From Rhodocyclaceae bacterium (GTDB lineage: Bacteria > Pseudomonadota > Gammaproteobacteria > Burkholderiales > Rhodocyclaceae), in assembly GCA_016721505.1 (NCBI GenBank), contig JADKHX010000002.1, forward strand, positions 244,030 through 308,029: a DNA stretch of 64,000 bases. The letters run 5' to 3'. The translations under genes were made by a program, and so were the position numbers. A model generated the notes under the pieces. That model was not told where the DNA came from and searched no databases. It saw only the letters and a program-made list of their open reading frames with translations. Below are positions 52,498 to 59,983 of this stretch, one piece after another. Position 1 is the stretch's first letter; each line of letters opens with the position of its first letter.

Positions 52498-54924
52498 TTA
52501 TTGGCGCAAGGTTTTGAGTGCCGCAGCACCCAGACCCACGTTGTAAAAAATCTGGGTAAAGTCTTTCGCGCCACGGATAAAGCCCGTCCAAGCCGATTCT
52601 TTGTCGGATTTTTCAGGTGCGACAATGATGTCGCCTGGCAAGATTTCCACACCACTAATACTTGAGAACCATCGATCAGTATTAGACACAACAGTACCGT
52701 CGACGCGAATAATGAACACACCTTCTCGATCCGTGTCACGGCTCATGCCGGCCTGCGCGAGGTAATCGCTGGTGGTCTTACCCGGCCGCCACAGCAGTGC
52801 GCTCTCGGTATTAACCGAGCCAAACACTTGGACAAAATCAGGCCTCGAAGGAATCACTAGCTGATCGTTATTTTCCAGCCTAAAACTTGGTAGCTGACCT
52901 AAGTTGGTGTCAATTGTCGGCAGCCCAAGGGCGAGCCGTCCGGTGGACTTTAACTCTCGCAAACGCTGCACCAGCAACTTGCGTGATTCAGCCTCAGCCG
53001 CCAACCGCGCTTGAAGTTGTAAAGCCGAGTCATTGGAGGCGTTTGACGACAGACGAGCTGAATCTGATAGCGACTGCTGCTCTAATCGGCGCACCAATTT
53101 ATCCAGATTGGCTTGTTGTGATTTCTGCACCGAGTCGCGATAAAACTCCGACCCAAACAAATACGCCTCCGGTGTCGGGCCACCCGCTTTTTCAACAATG
53201 TTTATCAAGGTCTCCCCCGGCTCGACGGAGTAAATTCCCGGACGACGAACCTCTCCTTCCACCCGCACCACAACGCGTTGTTTGCTGACTGGAATTCGAA
53301 CGTCGCTCGCCGAAAAAACACTCACTGTGTCGCCCGCTTGAAGTGCAAGATTTTCGCTGCTACTGGTGTCCGCAATTGCTTTGCCGAGATTGAAGGGAAG
53401 CAGCGTAGACGTCAATGTTTTACGGTTAATACGTTCAACAACGGCGTATTCCCAGTTGATGTCTTCGTAGGCATTTCCGATTGACTCGACAAATGACTTA
53501 CGTTCGTCCTCGAACGGCGCAGTGTCATTTGGCTTCTTGGGTGGGACAGAATTTGCCTTATCCAAAATGGCCTGCTCGCGCTGGAAAGTCTCGCGCTGAA
53601 CCTTGTCATCGCGAACTTTTTGCCCTATCAGCGCATTATTCTGTTGGCGGAGACGGTTGCGAGTGAGTAGCGTGTCACGGCTAGGAATCAAATCACTGAC
53701 TCGCATGCCCTCGCGAAACGGTGCGCGGACGGCTTGATTCACGCTACCACGCAGTGTTACTGCGTTCGCAAACTCAGCAACAATCGGCAACACCGACAAA
53801 AGGTCACCTGGCCGAAGTTCGCGTGCCAAACCTTTCGCGTCTAGTGGAAATTCTTCCACATAGCGTGGCAAGTTACTCGACGGATTCACACGCTCCAAAT
53901 ACGCTCGGCGAGGATCGGCCAATACTGGCACACCACCAGCAATCTCAAGCAAACTTTCCAGACTGTCACCCGTCCCACGTAGTTCATAAATCGCCTGATT
54001 TTCGAGCGTACCGGTCAACGCTACGTAGCCCAATGCCGGCAAAATCACCACAACATCGCCGTCTATTAACCTGACGTCGGCCGACTTGTCGCCCTTTCCT
54101 AAAAAATCGTACAAGTCCAATTCTTTGACAAGCTTACCGCTGCGTTTGATCTGAACCCGGCGCATAGAACCACTCGCGCTTGGTCCGCCACTTTCAAAAA
54201 GTGCGCTAATCAGCGTGGAAGTACTTGGCACAGAGTAGGTGCCTGGCCGGCGGGCATGGCCGACCACATAGACGGTAATTCCACGTAAGGTGCCCAGACT
54301 GACACTGAGGCTGAAATTACGAAACACGCGTGAAACCGCAGTCCGCACTACCTCTTCAACGTTTATCGCGCGAACACCCGCAAGTGATACGGCGCCAACA
54401 CGCGGGATATGCACTATCCCATCTCGGTCTACTACCGCGCGGTGCTCTACATCAATAGCACCTGAAACGTGAATAAAAATTTCGTCGCCTGGGCCTAGCG
54501 TGTAATCACCGGCAACTGGCGCGCTCGGGCTGGCATAGATGTTCGAGTTGAGAAAGAAATCCGCCCCATAGTTGGGCAGCAGCTTGCCCGTGGACTCGAG
54601 AATGAATTTTTGGAATTCTGTCGGCGCTTGAGGCGCGACGGGTGGTGCGCTGCGCAAATTATTCTGTGCAGAACTAGTTGCCCGTGCGGTGTTCGGTTGA
54701 GTTCGCTGGGCACTCTCACCCGGTGCATTCCCTTCACTGGGTCCGCTCGTGCGGACGGGATCAGAAGTTCCAAAATTACCTGCGCCAAACACAAGCCCGT
54801 CGCGATTGATTGTGCTTGCGTCCTGACCAAACGCACTGTTCGAACAAATAGTTACACAAGAAACCAAAACGATGTTGCCAAGTTGCCACAGTGCGCTACG
54901 GGGTTGGCTCTTGTGCGTGGGCAT
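52498..54924 (-). CDS. Wza-like polysaccharide export protein with SLBB domains
   Basis: An 808-residue outer-membrane export channel. The signal peptide is GNIVLVSCVTICSNSAFG. The Poly_export domain (about 130-220) has DYTLGPGDEIFIHVSGAID and HIPRVGAVSLAGV. Several SLBB beta-grasp repeats follow (YVVGHARRPGTYSVPSTST; VRVEGEVRRPGIYSVEPGET; VQVFGSVNTESALLW), then DIIVAPEK. The length is about twice E. coli Wza because of extra SLBB repeats and a charged central coil (about 420-480). It is divergent from the small EPS gene at 55244. Confidence 0.92.
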   Translation of the reverse strand: MPTHKSQPRSALWQLGNIVLVSCVTICSNSAFGQDASTINRDGLVFGAGNFGTSDPVRTSGPSEGNAPGESAQRTQPNTARATSSAQNNLRSAPPVAPQAPTEFQKFILESTGKLLPNYGADFFLNSNIYASPSAPVAGDYTLGPGDEIFIHVSGAIDVEHRAVVDRDGIVHIPRVGAVSLAGVRAINVEEVVRTAVSRVFRNFSLSVSLGTLRGITVYVVGHARRPGTYSVPSTSTLISALFESGGPSASGSMRRVQIKRSGKLVKELDLYDFLGKGDKSADVRLIDGDVVVILPALGYVALTGTLENQAIYELRGTGDSLESLLEIAGGVPVLADPRRAYLERVNPSSNLPRYVEEFPLDAKGLARELRPGDLLSVLPIVAEFANAVTLRGSVNQAVRAPFREGMRVSDLIPSRDTLLTRNRLRQQNNALIGQKVRDDKVQRETFQREQAILDKANSVPPKKPNDTAPFEDERKSFVESIGNAYEDINWEYAVVERINRKTLTSTLLPFNLGKAIADTSSSENLALQAGDTVSVFSASDVRIPVSKQRVVVRVEGEVRRPGIYSVEPGETLINIVEKAGGPTPEAYLFGSEFYRDSVQKSQQANLDKLVRRLEQQSLSDSARLSSNASNDSALQLQARLAAEAESRKLLVQRLRELKSTGRLALGLPTIDTNLGQLPSFRLENNDQLVIPSRPDFVQVFGSVNTESALLWRPGKTTSDYLAQAGMSRDTDREGVFIIRVDGTVVSNTDRWFSSISGVEILPGDIIVAPEKSDKESAWTGFIRGAKDFTQIFYNVGLGAAALKTLRQ

Positions 54925-55243
54925 AAGGGATTCCTGAACTCATTCAAAGACCTAGAGTATAGCTTAGAACAACCTAAAGCACCCTCAGGGGTTAGCTGAA
55001 AGCCCCGTTTTCGCAAAAATATTGGTCTAATTCATGCGATACCCATACAGCAATTGAGTGATTTGATATACTGAAGCAACTGAATTCGATCAATCAGCAA
55101 GTTAGGCTGCTTTCCGAGGAGTCAGCTGTAGGTAACTTGTCTGGTGAATTTACTAAAATGATCGAATGCCATCTGCGGAGTTCGCTTTTGCTTTGCAATG
55201 AATCTACGTGCAATATTTAGTTTAATTTAGGAGTGAAGCCGTC
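54925..55243. other. 319-bp intergenic region between divergent EPS genes
   Basis: There is no credible gene on either strand. It must hold the promoters of the Wza-like gene (minus) and of the small EPS gene (plus). The stretch 55190-55240 is AT-rich and ends with the RBS GGAGTGAAG. No clear -35/-10 pair or known riboswitch was recognised. Confidence 0.6.
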
Positions 55244-55681
55244 ATGAAACGCATATCAATTTTTGCAGCATCGTTTTTCCTTTTAGCTGGCCAATTAGCT
55301 GCTCAAACCACTCCCGCTACTGGCGGCGGCGCAGCAGGCGGAACAACTCCGGCTGCCGGCGCAGGTGCGTCGGGCGCTGGCGCTGCTGGCGCTACTGCTG
55401 GTGCGATTGGTGGCATTTCGATCGGTGTCGTCGTCGCGGCGGCGGCGGTTGTTGCGGTGGCCGCTGCGGCTGCGTCATCGTCAGACCAGGCAGTACCTGC
55501 TGGCCCCAACGGGGACTACTACTGGTACGACGACTGGTACAGGCACCGGTACTGGCACAAGATAAGCGCTTGCTCAATAAACCCCCGAGGGTTCAGCCCT
55601 TGGGGGTTTTTCATTTCTGGCGGTCTTTGTAATGAATTTTCGACGCGCCTTATGTCTCCTGGCTTTGCTCGCTTGTATTAG
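55244..55681 (+). CDS. small secreted Gly/Ala-rich EPS-locus protein, probably frameshifted
   Basis: The signal peptide is ISIFAASFFLLAGQLAAQ, followed by a Gly/Ala-rich spacer (TGGGAAGGTTPAAGAGASGA) and a hydrophobic glycine-zipper-like segment (IGGISIGVVVAAAAVVAVAA). As written, the frame then reads GDYYWYDDWYRHRYWHK and runs through the terminator. Removing one C from 55504-55507 gives a Thr/Gly tail (PTGTTTGTTTGTGTGTGTR) and a stop at 55563, just before the terminator. This is a more sensible C-terminus of about 107 residues. No function is known; it is the first gene of the plus-strand EPS group. Confidence 0.7.
   Translation: MKRISIFAASFFLLAGQLAAQTTPATGGGAAGGTTPAAGAGASGAGAAGATAGAIGGISIGVVVAAAAVVAVAAAAASSSDQAVPAGPNGDYYWYDDWYRHRYWHKISACSINPRGFSPWGFFISGGLCNEFSTRLMSPGFARLY
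55579..55616 (+). terminator. rho-independent terminator
   Basis: AAACCCCCGAGGG (55579-55591) pairs with CCCTTGGGGGTTT (55597-55609) around the loop TTCAG, followed by T5. It supports the shorter reading of the preceding gene, which would stop at 55565. Confidence 0.85.
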
Positions 55682-56309
55682 CGGCTGTACTTCCCTAACG
55701 TCAGTCTTGAAGCTTGGAAGTCGCAGTGAAGCCGCTGCAGAGTCACTGGCACTGAACCCTGCGCTTAAATATCTTCGTGTCACCGTCGCTGGCAACGTCG
55801 CGCTTCTGGTGCTCGGCTACGTTGACGCTGATCCGCAGGGCGATATACAAACCTGGTATAGCGCCAAGGGTGAGGTCATCAAACTTCAGCGTGGTCGTAT
55901 CGTCGGCACGGTCGGTCTGACAACCGATTGGCGTGACGTACGCTACTCCGCCATCCCCGGTTGGGGAGATTTGCCTGAGACAGGATTTGAATACCAGCGC
56001 GAGCGCGATGAAATGCCCGGCTATCGAATGGGCATCCGTGAGCGTATTGCAGTTGCGCGTGTTGCTGCGCCTAGCAACTCTCAGCTGCGATCACTAGACG
56101 CAGATCGCCTGCGCTGGTTTGAAGAGACCGTAGTTAGCGAAAAATCGTCGGCTGAACGTCCCCGCGACCGTTTCGCTGTGCAACCAGAGGTCGATACCGG
56201 CACCGTGGTTTACGCCGAACAATGCATCAGCCCTAGCCTGTGTATTACTTGGCAAAAATGGCCCGCGATGACGCCGTCTGAAGCAGCACCAACAAATAAA
56301 CAGCCATGA
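55632..56309 (+). CDS. YjbF/GfcB-family lipoprotein
   Basis: A 225-residue lipoprotein with signal LLALLACISGC (lipobox). The mature domain has LKYLRVTVAGNVALLVLGYVD, VIKLQRGRIVGTVGL and TDWRDV, characteristic of the YjbF (group 4 capsule GfcB) family in exopolysaccharide secretion. The C-terminus GTVVYAEQCISPSLCITWQ also fits. The stop overlaps the GfcC start by 4 bp (ATGA), so the two are translationally coupled. Confidence 0.88.
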   Translation: MNFRRALCLLALLACISGCTSLTSVLKLGSRSEAAAESLALNPALKYLRVTVAGNVALLVLGYVDADPQGDIQTWYSAKGEVIKLQRGRIVGTVGLTTDWRDVRYSAIPGWGDLPETGFEYQRERDEMPGYRMGIRERIAVARVAAPSNSQLRSLDADRLRWFEETVVSEKSSAERPRDRFAVQPEVDTGTVVYAEQCISPSLCITWQKWPAMTPSEAAPTNKQP

Positions 56310-57547
56310 ATTGCTTAGGGCGCCTATGCCGAAAAATCCAATTTGGACCACTGGCCGTGAGCGTTGTCCTAACGATGTCCATAGACTGCCTAGCGAGCGA
56401 CACACTACGTCTTAAAGACGGCTCACGATTAAGTGACTGGCTGGTTAGCCAAGGCCACGATGTAGGCTCTTATCCGGTTGGATTGTCGTGGCAAGTTCCG
56501 GCGCAACGTGAAGCGCAATCGATTCTCAAACATCGACTTCTCGCTCGACTAGGCACCGAAAATTTTGGCGAATCGGCTGAAGCTCGCGCTCGGATCGCAC
56601 AATGGCTACGCGATCTTCCGGTAACTGGTCGAGTTCCACTGCCGGTTGTCGATGCCAGATGGTTACAGGCGCATCCGGAACGCGATCCTATACTCGATGC
56701 CGAGCACTCATTGGTAATGCCGCGACGGCCTGCGACACTCACCGTGATGGTTAGCTCAGCACAACAATGCGCAATCCGGCACGTCAGCGGCACCGAAGCT
56801 GGCGCTTATTTGCAGCGCGCGCTCGGCAATAGTGCTGATGCGGTCGATATGGCATGGATTGTTCAACCTGATGGCCGTGTTCAGCGCGTCAATGTGGCCA
56901 ATTGGAACATGGCTGCTCAGGATGAACCCGCGCCAGGCGCATGGATTTGGGCACCTGCACACGATGCGAATTGGCCCAACGACTTCTCGCAGGCGCTGGC
57001 TGAATTTGTCGCTACGCAGGGGGTGAGTTCCGCCATATCGGCAAGCGATTGCAATGCACCGGCGACGGAAATTACAACGCAAAGTAATCGCGACCCCGCG
57101 CGTGACCCTTATATCAGCTCGAACGACTGGGGATTTGCCGGATTAATGCAAACCCCAACTGCGCGAATGGCCGAAGCGGGTGAGCTTCGTTTTCAGTACA
57201 GCAGCGTCTTTCCCTATGACCGTGGAAGTGTGGTGTTGCAGCCTCTTGATTGGCTCGAAGGTGGGTTTCGCTATACCAACATACGCAATCGCTTGTACGG
57301 CCCAGCGTCGCTGTCAGGCGATCAAGCCAACAAGGACAAAAGTCTCGATTTGAAATTTCGGCTGCTGACTGAAACCACGACGCGACCACAAGTTGCGCTC
57401 GGTATCATTGACATTGGCGGAACAGGGCTCTTTTCTAGTGAGTATGTCGTTGCCAGCAAACGCATCGGGGACTTCGACTGGAGCGCTGGAATAGCGTGGG
57501 GTAATCGGTGCCGCTGGCAATATCAAAAATCCTCTTTCGGTGATTAA
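56306..57547 (+). CDS. GfcC-like domain joined to N-terminal part of YjbH (frame breaks at ~57506)
   Basis: The signal peptide (LAVSVVLTMSIDCLAS) is followed by a GfcC/YjbG capsule domain (about 30-250, with LSDWLVSQGHDVGSYPVGLS and LPVTGRVPLPV). At about residue 272 the YjbH beta-barrel domain begins (SSNDWGFAGLMQTPTARM). The frame loses homology after GIAWGN and stops at 57547. The next frame continues the YjbH domain, so the break near 57506 (one extra or two missing bases) splits a single gene. The product is expected in the periplasm and outer membrane, acting in exopolysaccharide secretion. Confidence 0.82.
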   Translation: MNCLGRLCRKIQFGPLAVSVVLTMSIDCLASDTLRLKDGSRLSDWLVSQGHDVGSYPVGLSWQVPAQREAQSILKHRLLARLGTENFGESAEARARIAQWLRDLPVTGRVPLPVVDARWLQAHPERDPILDAEHSLVMPRRPATLTVMVSSAQQCAIRHVSGTEAGAYLQRALGNSADAVDMAWIVQPDGRVQRVNVANWNMAAQDEPAPGAWIWAPAHDANWPNDFSQALAEFVATQGVSSAISASDCNAPATEITTQSNRDPARDPYISSNDWGFAGLMQTPTARMAEAGELRFQYSSVFPYDRGSVVLQPLDWLEGGFRYTNIRNRLYGPASLSGDQANKDKSLDLKFRLLTETTTRPQVALGIIDIGGTGLFSSEYVVASKRIGDFDWSAGIAWGNRCRWQYQKSSFGD

Positions 57548-59258
57548 TTCCAGCTTTTCCGCAAGGACCGGCAACACAACCTCAACCGGTGGCACCATCG
57601 GCATCAATTCTTTTTTTCACGGCCCTGCCGCGCTGTTCGGTGGCGTTCAGTATCAAACACCTGTCGACGGTCTGCTAGTCAAACTCGAATACGATGGCAA
57701 TGATTACCAGCACGAGCCGCAGTTCAATAACCAAACACGCCGCTCGCCAATAAATCTTGGTGTCGTTTATCGCGTGACACCAACGATAGATCTCAACGCG
57801 GGCATTGAGCGCGGCAATACGCTCATGTTTGGCCTGACTTTTCATGGCGCGCTGGACAAGATGGGGGTGGCAAAACCCCTTGATGCGACAACACCGCGCG
57901 TGCTGAGTATGCGACCCACAAAAGAACCCGACTGGAAACAAACGGTCTCTGATCTTGAAGCGCAAACGCAGTGGTCGGTTCGACAGATCCAACGCAAAGA
58001 TAGTGAGCTCAATGTCGTTCTGGAAAGTGTATTTGGTATCTATGTGACAGAGCGACTGGACAAAGCGGTGGCGGTTTTGCATCGAGACGCACCAGAGGGC
58101 ATTAGCCGCTTCGTGTTTACCTTCACCGAGGGCGGTATCGCTTTTAGTGATTGGGTAGTGCTGCGTGATGAATGGGTGGCTAAGCGCGTGCGCTATCGTG
58201 CCGCGGCAGAACAGTTTGAGGCTATCGCCGCCGCCGAGCCGCGCTCACGCAGCGATTTCGCCCCCTTGTGGGTGGGAAGCCCAAACAAATTTACCTATGG
58301 CTACGCACCCACCGTTGGCCGCATTTTGGGCGGCCCGGATGGCTTCTTGCTGTATCAACTCGGCTTGGTAACCGCCTCAACTTACCGGCTATCCGACGAC
58401 ACGTGGATCGACGCGGCAATTCATTTTCGATTGGTCGACAACTACAGCAAATTCAAATACACCGCGCCTAGCAATCTGCCACGCGTACGGACTTTTCAGC
58501 GCGAATTTGTCACGACATCACGGGTAACCATTCCGAATTTCAAGATCATGCATGTCGGCCGATTGACTGACGATCAGTACTACAGCGCCTATGCCGGAAT
58601 CCTGGAGCAACAATTTGCCGGCGTCGGTGGCGAATGGTTGTATCGACCGTGGAATAGTAGCTTGGCGTTTGGGGTCGATCTCAATTACGTGCAGCAACGC
58701 GACTTTCATCAAGACTTTAGATTGCGCGATTACAAAGTCTCAACCGGGCACGCCACTTTGTACTGGGATACCGGTTGGGAAAACGTACATGCCAGCCTCG
58801 TCGCGGGCAAGTACCTTGCGGCCGACAAAGGTATTACTTTCGATGTGAATCGGCGGTTTCGTAACGGCGTAACGATGGGCGCCTATTTCACCAAGACTAA
58901 TGTCTCATCGCTTGCATTCGGCGAGGGCAGTTTCGACAAGGGTATTTACTTCGCAATTCCGTTTGATGCAATGCTGCCCTATTCGAGCCCGCTCATGGCC
59001 AATTTTGCCTGGAGTCCGCTCACTCGCGACGGTGGGCAACGCTTGTGGCGTGGCAACAGCCTCTATGGCCTCACATCGGCGACTGACAAAAACGCCGGCA
59101 AATATGCATCCGCAGGCTCCGAGACTTGGCATCGCCTCAACGCTGAAGAGATAGCCGGATCGAACGCCACCGCTGTGGCCTTCTATCGTAGATTCCGGGA
59201 AATGGCTCAAATGGCAGCTAACGAACGGACAAAACACCGATGCCATCATCGTCGGTAG
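57540..59258 (+). CDS. YjbH domain, middle part of a GfcC-YjbH-PAP2 polypeptide
   Basis: Continues the YjbH barrel in a shifted frame: GGTIGINSFFHGPAALFGGV, INLGVVYRVTPTIDLNAGI, and beta-strand-rich sequence such as YYSAYAGILEQQFAGVGGEW and FAWSPLTRDGGQRLWRGNS. The last residues after RRFREMAQ are out of frame. Deleting one A at 59209-59211 reads REMAQWQLTNGQNTDAIIVG straight into the PAP2 domain downstream. There is no start codon context of its own at 57540, so it is a fragment of the larger gene starting at 56306. Confidence 0.8.
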   Translation: MINSSFSARTGNTTSTGGTIGINSFFHGPAALFGGVQYQTPVDGLLVKLEYDGNDYQHEPQFNNQTRRSPINLGVVYRVTPTIDLNAGIERGNTLMFGLTFHGALDKMGVAKPLDATTPRVLSMRPTKEPDWKQTVSDLEAQTQWSVRQIQRKDSELNVVLESVFGIYVTERLDKAVAVLHRDAPEGISRFVFTFTEGGIAFSDWVVLRDEWVAKRVRYRAAAEQFEAIAAAEPRSRSDFAPLWVGSPNKFTYGYAPTVGRILGGPDGFLLYQLGLVTASTYRLSDDTWIDAAIHFRLVDNYSKFKYTAPSNLPRVRTFQREFVTTSRVTIPNFKIMHVGRLTDDQYYSAYAGILEQQFAGVGGEWLYRPWNSSLAFGVDLNYVQQRDFHQDFRLRDYKVSTGHATLYWDTGWENVHASLVAGKYLAADKGITFDVNRRFRNGVTMGAYFTKTNVSSLAFGEGSFDKGIYFAIPFDAMLPYSSPLMANFAWSPLTRDGGQRLWRGNSLYGLTSATDKNAGKYASAGSETWHRLNAEEIAGSNATAVAFYRRFREMAQMAANERTKHRCHHRR

Positions 59259-59268
59259 CGCGATTGTT

Positions 59269-59838
59269 TTGGCCTCTTCCGTTCTCGACCGGCCAGCCGC
59301 AAGGTGGGCCGATCATCATCAAAGCGCACGCTGGGATAGTGTCGGCAAAGCCGCTAACTACATTCCGCTGGCGTTGGCCGCCACCTCGGGTCTCATTCGA
59401 TTCGGCGCGGGCGGCGATGTCGCCGCCGATACCGCGCGGGCAAGTCTGCTGGCGGTCGGGTGGACGCTTGGCATTGACTACGCGACGCGCTTCTCTCTCG
59501 GACGTGCTCGTCCTGACCAACACTCAGGTCCAGCGAGTTTTGCCGGCCCAAGCAAAGGCTCTGCGAGTTCAGGATTTCCGTCCAACCATATGGGCATGGC
59601 CTTTGCTGCAGTAACACCATTTGCGCAACGCTACGATGCACCGTGGCTATATGCAATTGCCGCAGCAACCGCATTCGGGCGCATTCAGCAACAGCAACAT
59701 TTCATGTCCGATGTGGTTGCTGGCAGCTTGATTGGTTATGGGATGGGATCGATGATGCTGGATCGGCAGCGGGGTGATCGCGATGCCAAGGTAGCTTTTG
59801 GGCCGAATCGTTCGGTGAATGTTTCGTGGCAATATTGA
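59269..59838 (+). CDS. PAP2-family phosphatase domain, C-terminal part of the same polypeptide
   Basis: An acid phosphatase-type domain with the three signature segments FSLGRARPDQ, GFPSNHMGMAFA (catalytic His) and GRIQQQQHFMSDVVAGS. The frame is open upstream of the TTG at 59269 to at least 59170 with sensible sequence (LTNGQNTDAIIVGSAIVLASS) and no good start codon. It is therefore probably continuous with the YjbH part through a one-base indel. It might dephosphorylate a polyprenyl pyrophosphate carrier or a lipid; this is inferred. Confidence 0.82.
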   Translation: MASSVLDRPAARWADHHQSARWDSVGKAANYIPLALAATSGLIRFGAGGDVAADTARASLLAVGWTLGIDYATRFSLGRARPDQHSGPASFAGPSKGSASSGFPSNHMGMAFAAVTPFAQRYDAPWLYAIAAATAFGRIQQQQHFMSDVVAGSLIGYGMGSMMLDRQRGDRDAKVAFGPNRSVNVSWQY

Positions 59839-59983
59839 TTGACGCTAGGTGCGCCGCAGGCATCGTAAAATTGGGCCAGCTGATAATTACGAATGGGGAA
59901 ATCGCTTCGCTCGATCAATTCGGAGGTCAAAATGACCACGCTGCCAAATTTTTCGGCACCGCAAATTCGCTAAAAGCATTTAG

